This document shows, piece by piece, positions 38,460-47,912 of a stretch of DNA of 64,000 nucleotides. Numbering within the stretch: position 1 is the stretch's first letter; the number at the start of each line of letters is the position of its first letter. Source of the DNA: Prochlorococcus sp. AG-363-N16. Its GTDB lineage: Bacteria; Cyanobacteriota; Cyanobacteriia; PCC-6307; Cyanobiaceae. Made by a program: the position numbers and the translations under genes. Below the pieces are notes generated by a model. It had not been told where the DNA came from and ran no database searches. It saw only the letters and a list, made by a program, of their open reading frames with translations. Where the stretch lies: the NCBI GenBank assembly GCA_003280135.1, contig QCFW01000005.1, positions 41,306 to 105,305 of the forward strand. Direction: 5' to 3'.

Positions 38460-39617
38460 TTGACTCATATTGCTTGGCTAGGAAAAAAATCACCTTTTTG
38501 TGGGAATGTTATATATGGCATGAGCACCACAAATGCTCTTCGGCAAAGAGGTCATAAAACAAGTTTTATTCACTTTGATAATCCAACTAATCTAGTTTCT
38601 CCCAAGACTTCTTTATTAGCAAATGACCCTGATGTCAGTCTTCCCTATTTAATTAAATCTCAGCTATATACGATTCCTTCACCAAGGGCATTACGTGAAC
38701 TTAGAGAATCTCTTGAACGATTAAAACCTGATGTTGTACATGCAAGTCTTACCCTCTCACCTCTTGATTTTAGACTTCCTGAACTATGCCAACAAATTAA
38801 CGTACCGCTAGTGGCAACTTTTCACCCTCCTTATGATTCGAAACTCAGAAACCTAACCGCAAGCACTCAACAACTAACCTACCAATTATATGCTCCATCG
38901 CTAGCAAAATATGACAAGGTAATTGTTTTCTCTATCGAACAAGCCGAAGTGTTGTCAAAACTAGGCGTAGATAACTCTCGAATTGAGGTGATCCCTAATG
39001 GAGTAGATACAGATCAATGGAAACCTGCTGCCAGTGCCACTGAAAACCCTCAAACAACTGATATAAGGAAACGACTAGGCGTAGAACGAAATTTCCTATA
39101 CATGGGAAGAATTGCTGCGGAAAAAAACATCGAAGCTCTTCTTAAAGCATGGCAAGGAGTTGACACGACTGGTTGTCAATTGGTCATTGTCGGAGATGGC
39201 CCCTTAAGACCAACTCTTGAAAGTAATTTCATGCCAACAGAAAAAAACAAAATCCTTTGGTGGGGATATGAATCTGATGTTGCAACTAAGGTGGCTATTC
39301 TTCAATCAACAGAAGTGTTTATACTTCCTAGTCTCGTTGAAGGTTTATCATTAGCCCTACTAGAAGCAATGTCTACAGGTGTGGCATGTATTGCTACTGA
39401 TGCAGGAGCAGATGGAGAGGTTTTAAAAGAAGGTGCAGGGATTACTATAAGTACTGAAAATGTTACTGCTCAATTAAAAACTCTATTACCTGTCATAAAA
39501 GAACAACCAACATTAACCACTGAACTTGGTAGACGTGCAAGGGAACGTGTATTGAAAGAATACACTCTTGAAAAAAATATAGATAGTTTAGAGAAGTTGT
39601 ACAAAAGAATTCTTTAG
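38460..39617 (+). CDS. Glycosyltransferase family 4 (group 1)
   Basis: GT-B fold retaining glycosyltransferase. The C-terminal nucleotide-sugar domain has FLYMGRIAAEKNIEALLKAW (about residues 212-231), LVIVGDGPLR and ILPSLVEGLSLALLEAMSTGVACIAT, with the EX7E motif (EGLSLALLE). The N-terminal half has the acceptor-side KSPFCGNVIYGM and VVHASLTLSPLDFRLPEL. It resembles the SqdX-type glycosyltransferases, but sqdB is not next to it, so lipid sulfoquinovosylation is not claimed. TTG start. Its end is two bases from proC, convergent. Confidence 0.85.
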   Translation: MTHIAWLGKKSPFCGNVIYGMSTTNALRQRGHKTSFIHFDNPTNLVSPKTSLLANDPDVSLPYLIKSQLYTIPSPRALRELRESLERLKPDVVHASLTLSPLDFRLPELCQQINVPLVATFHPPYDSKLRNLTASTQQLTYQLYAPSLAKYDKVIVFSIEQAEVLSKLGVDNSRIEVIPNGVDTDQWKPAASATENPQTTDIRKRLGVERNFLYMGRIAAEKNIEALLKAWQGVDTTGCQLVIVGDGPLRPTLESNFMPTEKNKILWWGYESDVATKVAILQSTEVFILPSLVEGLSLALLEAMSTGVACIATDAGADGEVLKEGAGITISTENVTAQLKTLLPVIKEQPTLTTELGRRARERVLKEYTLEKNIDSLEKLYKRIL

Positions 39618-39618
39618 T

Positions 39619-40449
39619 TTATCCGTTTAACTCTCTACTACGTTCAGCCGCACGCACCACTGCCTCAATCAAGGCAGAACGAATTCCAGACATTTCAAGA
39701 TGACGCAAAGCAGAAATAGTAGTGCCTCCCGGAGACGCAACCAGATCTTTTAGCTGAGCTGGATGTAACTCTTTTTTCCTCATTAAAGTCGCAGATCCTG
39801 AGAGAGTTCTATTAGCAAGGTAATTTGCTAATAGACGTGGTAATCCAGCAGCAACTGCTCCATCAGCTAATGCTTCTGCAATTAGTGCAACATATGCAGG
39901 GCCTGAAGAAGTTAGCGCTAGAAACGCATCTAGTTGTGACTCAGGTAACTCAAGGACTTCACTAATTACTTTGAAATATGATTGAACTAAAGTTTTCTGG
40001 TTTAATGAAATCCCATTTCCCCAAGACAGGCCTGTTAGCCCTGCACCTACAAGTGCTGGACTATTCGGAACAGCACGAACACAATAGTGGTCTGGGAAAA
40101 GGGCTTCAAGTTTGCTAATGGTTACTCCTGCTAAAATTGAAATAAGAACAGGCTTTTCAGGAAATGATGAGAAATCTATTTCAAAAGGAGAATAATTAAG
40201 ATTATTTAATTGTTGAGGCTTAATAGCTAAGAGCTTTATAGGGGTTTTCCATACCTGCTTAGAACTAATATCATCTGAAGAGCAAATATTAAATCCTTTT
40301 GGCAATTCGTCTCTTAATCGATCATGCGATTCTTTGGAAGCAACAACACTCATCACCTCATCTATATTTAAATCACCTCTCTCAATCAATGGCAACAAAA
40401 TAGCCTGAGCCATTTGCCCTAGACCAATAACTCCGAAAGAAAAAGGCAC
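39619..40449 (-). CDS. proC: Pyrroline-5-carboxylate reductase
   Basis: NAD(P)H-dependent last step of proline synthesis. N-terminal Rossmann motif FGVIGLGQMAQAILLPL (residues 4-20), then AVPNSPALVGAGLTGLSWG. The signature LKDLVASPGGTTISALRHLEMSGIRSALIEAVVRAAERS is near the C-terminus. 276 aa. It ends the minus-strand series pipX-pipY-sepF-proC, a gene order recurring in cyanobacteria. Confidence 0.95.
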   Translation of the reverse strand: MPFSFGVIGLGQMAQAILLPLIERGDLNIDEVMSVVASKESHDRLRDELPKGFNICSSDDISSKQVWKTPIKLLAIKPQQLNNLNYSPFEIDFSSFPEKPVLISILAGVTISKLEALFPDHYCVRAVPNSPALVGAGLTGLSWGNGISLNQKTLVQSYFKVISEVLELPESQLDAFLALTSSGPAYVALIAEALADGAVAAGLPRLLANYLANRTLSGSATLMRKKELHPAQLKDLVASPGGTTISALRHLEMSGIRSALIEAVVRAAERSRELNG

Positions 40450-40454
40450 TTAGC

Positions 40455-41027
40455 TTAAATAGCAGATGCAATAGAACTACCCCAAGCGGGCTCTGGAGCA
40501 GTAACCATTTCATTAACAACCTCATCCGATTCTTTATTCATTACGCTAGAAGGAGACGGCTCTTCCTGGAAAGAATTTGTCACAGTCACACAACTAGGGG
40601 CAAATAAGAAAATACTCTCTCCAATTCTTTCCTGATGACCATCTATAGCAAAAGTTCCCCCAGCAACAAAGTCAACAGCCCTTTGTGCTTGATCAGGATC
40701 CATCATTGTTAAATTTAAAATAACGGTTTTCCTTTCCCTTAAAGCCTGAATAGCTTTAGGCATTTCATCAAAGCTCCGAGGTTCCATCAAATTGACTTCT
40801 GCCGTAGCAGTCGAAATACCTGGCATCCCAATCACCTTAGAAGATGACATTCCGGAACCATCAAAAGGGTTAGACTGGGAAAGAGACGCTAATCCATTTT
40901 GATAATCTCTTGGGTCATTAGAGTCTGAATCAAACTCATCACTTCTTGGATAATCAAGCTCATCAAAATCGCCATCAATATAGTCATCCCCTGCGACGAC
41001 TTGACGAAGACGTGAAATAAGCGACAC
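40455..41027 (-). CDS. sepF: Cell division protein SepF
   Basis: FtsZ-bundling division protein (Cdv2 in Synechococcus). The N-terminal amphipathic helix [14 protein letters not shown] is followed by a long acidic linker ([23 protein letters not shown]). The SepF/DUF552 domain (about residues 80-155) then follows: [66 protein letters not shown]. 190 aa. Five bases before proC; 158 bp downstream of pipY. The gap between pipY and sepF holds the small dyad tcggttaaaaccga (about 41056-41070). Confidence 0.95.
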   Translation of the reverse strand: MSLISRLRQVVAGDDYIDGDFDELDYPRSDEFDSDSNDPRDYQNGLASLSQSNPFDGSGMSSSKVIGMPGISTATAEVNLMEPRSFDEMPKAIQALRERKTVILNLTMMDPDQAQRAVDFVAGGTFAIDGHQERIGESIFLFAPSCVTVTNSFQEEPSPSSVMNKESDEVVNEMVTAPEPAWGSSIASAI

Positions 41028-41185
41028 CTTTGAAATCCTCTGATTAATTTAAAATTTCGGTTAAAACCGATAAAAGGATAGTCCTCTAAACAAAGCGGAA
41101 TATATCCTTAATTACCTAAATAGCGCTATTTATAGATAGGAGCAAGGTTTTAAATTGCTTTTGTTGATATCTCTGATTAATTGAA

Positions 41186-41827
41186 TTATTTCTTTTTACT
41201 CCCAAACAAGGCAGAACCTATTCTTACCCAAGTTGACCCAGCAACTACTGCTTCTTTCCAATCCCCACTCATTCCCATAGAACAGTCTTTAAGACCCAAG
41301 TTATTAGCTAAGGTTCTACATTGAGTAAACAAAAGTCTTCGGTCATCTAAAGCTAAATCGATTGGAGAAATAGTCATTAGTCCAACTATCTTTATGTTTG
41401 GCAATGAGATCAAATTAGCCCATTCATCTAACAGTTGATTTTCCAAAAAGCCAGTCTTATTTTCATCTGGTCTGAACTTAACCTGAATCATAATTGATGG
41501 TATCTTGTTTTCCTCTCCTGCTATCCTTGAAATTCTTTTAGCAATCTTGAAAGAATCAACTGAATGAATAAAATCAAACTCTTTAACAATTGCTCTAACT
41601 TTATTTGACTGAATCCTTCCAATAAAATGCCACTTTATTTCTTGTATATCTTTTAAGTCAATTATCTTTATCAAGGCCTCTTGTAATCTACTTTCGCCAA
41701 ATGCATTTTGTCCTTCTATAGCGAGAGCCCGTATTGATTGAACTGTATGCCCTTTACTTACGGCAAGCAAATTAACTCCGGGAGGAAGTTGAGCCTTAAG
41801 TTTTTGAAAGTAAGTGTTAGAAATCAA
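41186..41827 (-). CDS. pipY: PLP homeostasis protein PipY (YggS/COG0325)
   Basis: PLP-binding (beta/alpha)8 barrel protein thought to buffer pyridoxal phosphate. VNLLAVSKGHTVQSIRALAIEGQNAFGESRLQEAL contains the PLP lysine (about residue 25), followed by WHFIGRIQSNKVRAIV, GLMTISP and CSMGMSGDWKEAVVAGSTWVRIGSALFG. 213 aa. It lies three bases after pipX and is known to be functionally linked to it in cyanobacteria, hence the name PipY. Confidence 0.93.
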   Translation of the reverse strand: MISNTYFQKLKAQLPPGVNLLAVSKGHTVQSIRALAIEGQNAFGESRLQEALIKIIDLKDIQEIKWHFIGRIQSNKVRAIVKEFDFIHSVDSFKIAKRISRIAGEENKIPSIMIQVKFRPDENKTGFLENQLLDEWANLISLPNIKIVGLMTISPIDLALDDRRLLFTQCRTLANNLGLKDCSMGMSGDWKEAVVAGSTWVRIGSALFGSKKK

Positions 41828-41830
41828 AAA

Positions 41831-42103
41831 TCAAATAAAGGTTTGATTAAATAAAGCTTGCCATTTAGCTAGTTCTGTAGAACCACTTCTCCGACAACGC
41901 GCTAAATTTCTTTCCGCATGATATCTAGCATCTAAATAAGGAATAACTTCAAACTGAGCACCTCTAGGTTCAAGAACTACTAAAAAAAACATTTTTTGAG
42001 CATATAGGGTTGCATAAACATCTCTGCCTTCCCCAGCATGAGTAACAAGATAAAGCATTCCAAAAGTTGGATGGTTTAAATATCGCTCTTCGCTTGAACT
42101 CAA
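41831..42103 (-). CDS. pipX: PII-interacting protein X (PipX)
   Basis: Small cyanobacterial regulator that bridges the nitrogen sensor PII and the transcription factor NtcA. 90 aa, all of it the Tudor-like PipX domain: ERYLNHPTFGMLYLVTHAGEGRDVYATLYAQKMFFLVV, then FEVIPYLDARYHAERNLARCRRSG and a C-terminal helix WQALFNQTF. In nitrogen-rich cells it is held by PII, and in 2-oxoglutarate-rich cells it coactivates NtcA. Its presence at the head of this run implies co-regulation of pipY, sepF and proC. Confidence 0.96.
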   Translation of the reverse strand: MSSSEERYLNHPTFGMLYLVTHAGEGRDVYATLYAQKMFFLVVLEPRGAQFEVIPYLDARYHAERNLARCRRSGSTELAKWQALFNQTFI

Positions 42104-42209
42104 ATCAAAAAAGCTCTAATTCAGTACACATTAACTTAAACAATGAAACCTATTTAGTCACTGCTTAAAAAATAAAACAAATAACAAACAGACGTACGTT
42201 GAATATTTC

Positions 42210-43127
42210 TCAGAATTGACCATATTTATTCCTTAAAAAAAACATTACTATAAGGGTGCAAAAAGAAATCAGATTCAAGCAAAAAGTTCTTATATTTCCT
42301 ACATCTTCATTTTTGAAAACCATAGGCTGCAAAACTAAACCTCCATTCCTAGCTAAAAGCGCATCCGCCCCTTGCTCCGCCCGTAATAATATATTTACCA
42401 AAAGTCGCTCACCTAAAGACAAAAAGATACTTATTGAGGACTTAATCCCTATCTTCCGATAGTTAATTGCTCTAGTTGATAAAGATCTTGCAAGGTTTTG
42501 AAGTTCTTCCTGAACTAAAGGAATAAATCTTAGAGCTAAAAGAACTTGAAAGCTAAGGCGATCAATAGGTACGCGAAATACAGCCAAGGGGCGAAGAAAC
42601 CAACTTAATGTCCAAGTCAAATTCTCTGGAGAGGTAGTTAATAGCATCAAGTTGACACTATGAACAACAGTAAAAACTAACGTGGATGTTTTTACACCTA
42701 AGTCTAAAGATCTTCTATCTATCAAAAGAGAACCTAATGAAAAATTTCCTATATTAATTGGCCCTGATTTTAGAACCTCCCATTGAATTCCTTTAGCAAC
42801 TGCATTTGGCAACTCAACAGGAGAACGAGATGCTAATGCAATTGAGGCTTCACTAGTAGGTAAAAACATTACTAGCAAGCCAAGAAAAATTGAAAACATT
42901 GCTAGGAAAGAAACAGATCTCCACCAGATGCGAAATGGCAATAGACTTATGCAAGTAATCACAAGTAAAAGACATACCAATCCAATCCTCCAAAAAGAGC
43001 CTGCCAAAACCGGAGTAATTAAAAAAAACATTACCCACAAAAATTTCAATCTTGGATCAATTACTCGAATCCAACCAGCATCACCAACTACATATTGTCC
43101 AATTGGAATTTTTTTTAAAAAATCCAT
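42210..43127 (-). CDS. ecfT: ECF transporter T component (CbiQ/EcfT family)
   Basis: Energy-coupling factor transmembrane component. About five to six hydrophobic helices; AGWIRVIDPRLKFLWVMFFLITPV opens the family domain. Conserved Ala-Arg-Gly-like motifs, expected in the coupling helices, appear as ARSLSTRAINYRKIGIK and LLRAEQGADALLARNGG. It should pair with an ECF ATPase and a vitamin- or metal-specific S component; neither is nearby. 305 aa. Overlaps the der stop by one base, so probably co-translated with it. Confidence 0.83.
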   Translation of the reverse strand: MDFLKKIPIGQYVVGDAGWIRVIDPRLKFLWVMFFLITPVLAGSFWRIGLVCLLLVITCISLLPFRIWWRSVSFLAMFSIFLGLLVMFLPTSEASIALASRSPVELPNAVAKGIQWEVLKSGPINIGNFSLGSLLIDRRSLDLGVKTSTLVFTVVHSVNLMLLTTSPENLTWTLSWFLRPLAVFRVPIDRLSFQVLLALRFIPLVQEELQNLARSLSTRAINYRKIGIKSSISIFLSLGERLLVNILLRAEQGADALLARNGGLVLQPMVFKNEDVGNIRTFCLNLISFCTLIVMFFLRNKYGQF

Positions 43128-44500
43128 TAACTTTTAATCGCTCGTTCTTGTTGTCGAGCTATTTCTTTTTCAGCATCTCGTTGTTTCTTACCTCTCCAGA
43201 AAAGTTTTATTGGTGTTCCTTCGAAGCCTAATCCTTCACGTAATTGTCTTTCTAAATAGCGCCGATATGATTCCCCAAATAGTTTTGGATCGTTCACAAA
43301 AAGAGTAAAGGAAGGAGGGCTTATTGAAACTTGAGTTCCATAGTATAGACGACCTTGTTTCCCGCCACGTGTAGTAGGTGGACTCCTCCAACCCAAAGCG
43401 TCTATAAGCACTTCATTGACTACTGAAGTAGTAACTCTTTTACGGTGTTGATCAACTGCCAAAGTTGCAAAGCCAAAAACAGAATTCACTCTTTGTCCAG
43501 TAAGTGCAGACACAAAGACCATTTCAGCCCAATCTAAAAAAAATAGCTTTGAACGTAATTCTTTTTCCATTTGAGTCATTGTGTAAGTATCTTTTTCGAC
43601 TAAATCCCATTTGTTAACCAAAATTATGCATGCTCTTCCTTCTTCCTCAATCCTTCCTGCCAAGCGTTGATCTTGCTCGGTTACACCATCTAATGCATCA
43701 ATGACTAGTAAACATACATCACTCCTTTCAATAGCTTTAAAACTACGATTAATGCCAAAATATTCAGGTCCATAATTTACACTTCTACGCCTTCTAATGC
43801 CTGCAGTATCTATCAACTTCCAAAGATAATTTTCTCTCCTGATTAAAGTATCGATAGTATCTCGCGTTGTACCCCTTTTTGGACTAACAATTGCTCTGGG
43901 TTTACCACAAATTGCATTTAATAAGCTGGATTTTCCAACATTAGGTCTACCAATAATTGCTAATTGAATTGTTTCAAGATTATCTTTCTTCAGATCAAGT
44001 GAAGGCAGAAGGGAAACCACTTGATCAAGTAAATCTCCTGTCCCTACTCCATGAATGGCAGAGATAGGATATGGTTCGCCAAGACCTAATTTCCAAAATT
44101 CAGATGCCATTGAAAGCCCTTGCTCAGGCGATTCACACTTATTAACAGCTACAACAGCTTTGCAGTCGCATCCTCTCAACCACTCAGCTATTGCTTCATC
44201 AGCACAAGTTAAACCTAACTGTCCATCAACAATAAATAGTGCTAGCGAAGCTTCCGATAGCGCTATCTTTGCTTGTTCACGAATTTCAGGAAGAAACTCA
44301 CTTTCATCGTCAAAAACCAGGCCTCCTGTATCTACCACTTGAAAATCCTTACCCCCCCAAAAAGCATCCTGATATGTCCTGTCTCTAGTAACTCCTGGTT
44401 GATCATGAACAATAGCCTCTCGACTACTGCACAATCTGTTAACCAAAGTTGACTTGCCAACATTAGGTCGGCCAATTATGGCGACTATTGGATGCGCCAT
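43127..44500 (-). CDS. der: Ribosome biogenesis GTPase Der (EngA)
   Basis: Double-GTPase needed for 50S maturation. Two G domains: [14 protein letters not shown] (residue ~10) with DTGGLV and NKCESPEQ, and a second [14 protein letters not shown] (~185) with DTAGIRRR and [10 protein letters not shown]. The KH-like C-terminal domain ends [29 protein letters not shown]. 457 aa, as expected. Upstream partner of ecfT. Confidence 0.97.
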   Translation of the reverse strand: MAHPIVAIIGRPNVGKSTLVNRLCSSREAIVHDQPGVTRDRTYQDAFWGGKDFQVVDTGGLVFDDESEFLPEIREQAKIALSEASLALFIVDGQLGLTCADEAIAEWLRGCDCKAVVAVNKCESPEQGLSMASEFWKLGLGEPYPISAIHGVGTGDLLDQVVSLLPSLDLKKDNLETIQLAIIGRPNVGKSSLLNAICGKPRAIVSPKRGTTRDTIDTLIRRENYLWKLIDTAGIRRRRSVNYGPEYFGINRSFKAIERSDVCLLVIDALDGVTEQDQRLAGRIEEEGRACIILVNKWDLVEKDTYTMTQMEKELRSKLFFLDWAEMVFVSALTGQRVNSVFGFATLAVDQHRKRVTTSVVNEVLIDALGWRSPPTTRGGKQGRLYYGTQVSISPPSFTLFVNDPKLFGESYRRYLERQLREGLGFEGTPIKLFWRGKKQRDAEKEIARQQERAIKS

Positions 44501-44560
44501 TTAATTAAAAATCTATAAGTACTATTTACCTTACTTAACCGGAAGACAAGAAGCTAGATC

Positions 44561-45025
44561 TCACTCCACTGGCTTATCGCCGGGGTGACCTTGAAGAGGG
44601 TTTTTCGGGGGTGCAAGTAATTCTGGTATCGGGCCGCACTCTGGAAGTTTCTCCCCACTATTTGCAATAAAAAATGCCAAAAGCCAATTCACAACAGTAG
44701 CTCTTCTTGTCCTTCGAGGGAAGAGTTCATTGATTTTGTAGCCATCAAAATTCAGATATTTTTTTAAGGATTGCTTGTACTCTTTTGGAATAGAACGTGT
44801 CAAATGCACAGATGCAGACCTATTTGCAATAATTTGTGGAGATTCAGGAAACGCACTACTCCAATAGCTGGGAGTCATATTTGTAGCTAGCCATACTTCA
44901 TTATCATTTGAGCTTTTGATATAACCTATCCTTTCCCATACCAATTGAGAAGCAAACTGGTCACTTATTCGATCAGCGAGAATTTCCATTAACAAAATTC
45001 TACTAATAGGCCATATAGTATTCAT
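44561..45025 (-). CDS. DUF1823-family cyanobacterial protein
   Basis: 154-aa soluble protein matching DUF1823, a conserved cyanobacterial family of unknown function. ASQLVWERIGYI, WSSAFPESPQIIANRSASVHLTRSIP and NFDGYKINELFPRRTRRATVVNWLLAFF are the conserved blocks. The start is taken at the first ATG (45025) because the family usually has about a dozen residues before the ILADRI block; MEILAD at 44989 is an alternative. No catalytic motif is visible. Confidence 0.78.
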   Translation of the reverse strand: MNTIWPISRILLMEILADRISDQFASQLVWERIGYIKSSNDNEVWLATNMTPSYWSSAFPESPQIIANRSASVHLTRSIPKEYKQSLKKYLNFDGYKINELFPRRTRRATVVNWLLAFFIANSGEKLPECGPIPELLAPPKNPLQGHPGDKPVE

Positions 45026-45061
45026 AAATGAATGATCTTCTAACTAAAACATTAATTAATC

Positions 45062-45265
45062 ATGAAAGAAAAACTCAATGGGCCTTTCAAGAGAGAACTT
45101 AAAAAAAATAAAAAAAGTTTCAGATTAAATGTTGCTTTAATTACTATTGGAATATTTTTGCTCGCTCTAACTCAAATACCCGAATCAATAAAAACTTCGT
45201 TAGACCTTTATTGCAGAATAATAGGCCTTGATTCTGAAGGGGAAAAATCCTTAGTGTGCAAATAG
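45062..45265 (+). CDS. Small single-span membrane protein (67 aa), unrecognised
   Basis: Very basic N-terminus (KEKLNGPFKRELKKNKKSFR), one transmembrane helix (about residues 23-39, LNVALITIGIFLLALTQI) and a short tail with two Cys (C50 and the penultimate residue, C66). By the positive-inside rule the N-terminus should be cytoplasmic. ATG at 45062, divergent from the DUF1823 gene (36 bp) and convergent with cobI (6 bp). I do not recognise it. Confidence 0.6.
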   Translation: MKEKLNGPFKRELKKNKKSFRLNVALITIGIFLLALTQIPESIKTSLDLYCRIIGLDSEGEKSLVCK

Positions 45266-45271
45266 TTCCGC

Positions 45272-46039
45272 TTAGTTAGCATCAGGCATTATATCTGGGA
45301 AAGAGTTTCTTATAATTAATAAAGAAAAATATGGCTTCACTGTTGCAGGAACTTTTTCAGCTATCAAAACATCCTGATCAGGTAATCCTACTCTTTGAGC
45401 AAACAAAGTTTTATCTAGCATTTTCCTTTTATATAATACTTCTCGAATCCATATCCATCTTGAACCAAGCTTAAGCAATACTATTACTCTATTATATTTA
45501 TTAGCATCATCAAGTATTTTCTCTAAATCTTCTTTTTTATCAGGAGCTGGCGAAATGATTAATTGTTCTTTTTGAAGAGCTAATGGATAGGCTCCGATTG
45601 CTGCTGCTGCCGAAAAAGAATTAATTCCAGGAATTACTTTAAACTTAATCTTAGGAAATTGCGACTTTATATAATAAGTCATATAAGCACTTGTGGAATA
45701 AAGAGAAACATCGCCTAGCGAAAGTAATACAACTTTATGATTATTCCTAAATGCATTTAACAATTTTGAGCTGGCTTCTTTCCAAGCCGCCTTTAGTAAG
45801 GCTTCATCTTTAACCATAGGGAATTCTAAAGGAAGTTTTTCTTTTTTCTTTATCAGCTTTTTTACAATGTCTGCAGCCAAGCTATTACCATTCTTTTTTG
45901 GAACTGGATAGGCAACTAAAGTGGATTCCTTAATAGCCTGGACAGCAGCTAAGGTCAAAAGAGATGGGTCGCCTGGGCCAACACCCACAACTGTTAAACT
46001 CGATTCTTTTCTCTTCAATAAAATGTTTAATACAAGCAT
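45272..46039 (-). CDS. cobI: Precorrin-2 C20-methyltransferase
   Basis: SAM-dependent step of cobalamin (pseudocobalamin in picocyanobacteria) synthesis. Tetrapyrrole methylase fold: TVVGVGPGDPSLLTLAAVQAI (residues about 17-37), YPVPKKNGNSLAADIVKKL, LLSLGDVSLYSTSAYMTYYI and VIPGINSFSAAAAIGAYPLA. FAQRVGLPDQDVL is near the C-terminus. 255 aa. Same strand as miaE and aroQ, but 43 bp apart. Confidence 0.9.
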   Translation of the reverse strand: MLVLNILLKRKESSLTVVGVGPGDPSLLTLAAVQAIKESTLVAYPVPKKNGNSLAADIVKKLIKKKEKLPLEFPMVKDEALLKAAWKEASSKLLNAFRNNHKVVLLSLGDVSLYSTSAYMTYYIKSQFPKIKFKVIPGINSFSAAAAIGAYPLALQKEQLIISPAPDKKEDLEKILDDANKYNRVIVLLKLGSRWIWIREVLYKRKMLDKTLFAQRVGLPDQDVLIAEKVPATVKPYFSLLIIRNSFPDIMPDAN

Positions 46040-46082
46040 TATCTATCTCTATTAAATATTCTATTTCTTAAAAAGTTCATTA

Positions 46083-46697
46083 TTAACTATGCATTCTTGG
46101 ATGATGATGTAATTTAGAAAGGATTTCCGCTTCAACTTCAGCTAATTCATTTAATCGAGAAATAATTACACTTCTTTGAAAACGCTCATCAGCCAAATTC
46201 CAATAAATACCAAAGTGTCTTGCTTCGCTTTTCAATAAGTTGCCATAAAGCACCTTTAGCTCCTTGTCTGGGCTATTTAAAGCAAGTAGAGACATTCTTT
46301 CGTGACTTCTCGCTTCAATCAAACCAGAAACTAAAAACATATCAAGCATTCTGCATGGTTCCTCTCTTCTTATCTGCTTAGATAACTTTGCTCCATAAGG
46401 AGGAGCAGCCAGAGGTAAAAGGGTTTTACCTCTGGAGTGAAGAATATCAAGAACCAACTCAAAATGTTCCAACTCTTCACGAGCCAAAGGACTCAAGACC
46501 TCCGCTAAGCCAGGTTCAGATAAATATCTAAACATTAATTGAACTGCTACTCCAGCGGCTTTTCTCTCACAATGAGCATGATCCATTAGGATCTCAATAG
46601 GGTTTTCAATAGCTTGCTTTAACCATTGATCAGTTGTTTTACTAGCAAGCCACTTAATCGGTTTTTTTTTATCGGCAACCTTCTCAGAAAGTTCCAT
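46083..46697 (-). CDS. miaE: tRNA-(ms2io6A37)-hydroxylase, MiaE-like diiron enzyme
   Basis: Ferritin-like diiron monooxygenase acting on the hypermodified A37 next to the anticodon. The iron-ligand pattern is visible: HAHCERKAAGVAVQLMF, LAREELEHFELVLDIL, GLIEARSHERMSLLA and LKSEARHFGIYWNLA (Glu/His clusters, spaced over residues ~40-180). 204 aa. Its ATG overlaps the aroQ stop by one base, so it is translated with aroQ. Confidence 0.85.
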   Translation of the reverse strand: MELSEKVADKKKPIKWLASKTTDQWLKQAIENPIEILMDHAHCERKAAGVAVQLMFRYLSEPGLAEVLSPLAREELEHFELVLDILHSRGKTLLPLAAPPYGAKLSKQIRREEPCRMLDMFLVSGLIEARSHERMSLLALNSPDKELKVLYGNLLKSEARHFGIYWNLADERFQRSVIISRLNELAEVEAEILSKLHHHPRMHS

Positions 46698-47143
46698 TAT
46701 TTTGAATTTTCATTTCGTAAATATGACAATATTCCATCAAAAGCCAATAGATAGCTATTAGAACCAAAGCCACTAACTAGACCAACCGCATTATCGGCTA
46801 ACAATGATTTATGTCGAAATTCTTCCCTAGCAAAAGTATTACTGAGATGTAATTCAACATAAGGTTTACTTGAACTCAAAAGGGCATCTCTTAAAGCAAT
46901 AGAAGTATGTGTGTAAGCTCCGGCATTGATCAAGAATGCATTTGTATGCTTCATGAATTTTTGTATTTGATCTACTAAAGCTCCTTCGGAATTACTTTGG
47001 AAGAATTCTATAGAAACTCCTTCAGTTATGGATTTTTTCTTTAGCTTGGCTTCAATTGATTCCAATGTTTCAACCCCATAAACAGAAGGCTCACGCTGGC
47101 CCAATAGATTAAGGTTTGGTCCATTAATAACCGATATATGCAT
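46697..47143 (-). CDS. aroQ: 3-Dehydroquinate dehydratase, type II
   Basis: Shikimate pathway enzyme. The start is placed at [23 protein letters not shown], the canonical type II N-terminus with the active-site Tyr and Arg; an earlier ATG at 47203 gives an unconserved extension. [35 protein letters not shown] and [32 protein letters not shown] contain the remaining catalytic residues. 148 aa. First gene of aroQ-miaE, about 105 bp from tRNA-Tyr. Confidence 0.95.
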   Translation of the reverse strand: MHISVINGPNLNLLGQREPSVYGVETLESIEAKLKKKSITEGVSIEFFQSNSEGALVDQIQKFMKHTNAFLINAGAYTHTSIALRDALLSSSKPYVELHLSNTFAREEFRHKSLLADNAVGLVSGFGSNSYLLAFDGILSYLRNENSK

Positions 47144-47248
47144 GACCCTAAACTCAGTATTACTAACGTGATCGTATCTACCTAAAAGCAAAACGCCCAA
47201 CAATTTAATCTAAAAAGTCTCTCGAACTGATATTCTCCTTGATGGCAC

Positions 47249-47330
47249 GGGTCGGTGCCCGAGTGGTTAATGGGGGCGGACTGTAAATCCGCTGGCTATG
47301 CCTACGTTGGTTCAAATCCAACCCGGCCCA
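47249..47330 (+). tRNA. tRNA-Tyr (anticodon GTA)
   Basis: Acceptor gggtcgg (47249-47255) pairs with ccggccc (47323-47329) with one G-T. A long class II variable arm is present, and ctgtaaatc gives anticodon GTA. The T arm gttgg/ttcaaat/ccaac (47306-47322) is intact. Discriminator A at 47330. 82 nt. A broken copy of its 3' end lies at about 49575-49590. Confidence 0.95.
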
Positions 47331-47340
47331 CCTTTAATAA

Positions 47341-47412
<72 letters not shown>

Positions 47413-47912
47413 CTGGATCTGACCTCTTCTAAAAGAAAGCTTCTAAGGCACCAGAGGTTGTTTATATCTGAAAGTGGATATCGAATTTTGTCTCCTCTTT
47501 TGATCTAAAAGCTTTTCATTTGGATGACCCATTTGCTCTTCATCCCTCCTACCAATGGCAATGATTCGAAAAGGTAGCAAAAGCTTACAAGAGCTAATTA
47601 TTAGTGGATGCTTTAATTATTTACCCGTCGCTGCATTTTTAATTATTTTTCTTGCATCTAATGTCTCCAATGGTTTCTGATAAGTTGTTATCAATTTCTT
47701 CTAATAATTAGCCAATATTGTATTCAGTAATAGTTCTTTTAACATCAACTTCAACGCACTCTTCGTTACCGGTTTCAGTTCCTATTGATCTTCTTGAGCC
47801 TAAAACGCTTATAGCTTTCACATTATTAAGGCAAATATGACCAATCTTCCATTTGAAGTTATAAACAAATAAATACTACTCCAGATTTACCTGGATTTAT
47901 CAAGAGTTTTTT
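47413..47912. other. Gene-poor stretch between tRNA-Thr and the symporter gene
   Basis: 500 bp. The first 70-100 bp after tRNA-Thr recur in decayed form after the pseudo-tRNA-Thr (about 49680-49750), and ctgaaagtggatatc (47468-47482) recurs exactly at 49451-49465. A 41-codon frame (47555-47680) is listed separately. The rest shows no gene. It would contain the symporter promoter. Confidence 0.7.
47555..47680 (+). CDS. Possible 41-aa single-span membrane peptide
   Basis: ATG at 47555 opens AMIRKGSKSLQELIISGC, followed by a hydrophobic segment (YLPVAAFLIIFLASNV) ending NGF. It looks like a tiny membrane peptide, but no ribosome site is evident and length alone does not prove coding. Within the gap between tRNA-Thr and the symporter gene. 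Confidence 0.3.
   Translation: MAMIRKGSKSLQELIISGCFNYLPVAAFLIIFLASNVSNGF

Noticed and set aside
38460..39617. Naming the glycosyltransferase sqdX
   Set aside because: Only general GT4 motifs are visible and sqdB is not adjacent; kept generic.
42210..43127. Calling the ECF component cbiQ of a cobalt transporter
   Set aside because: No cbiM, cbiN or cbiO nearby; EcfT is the safer call.
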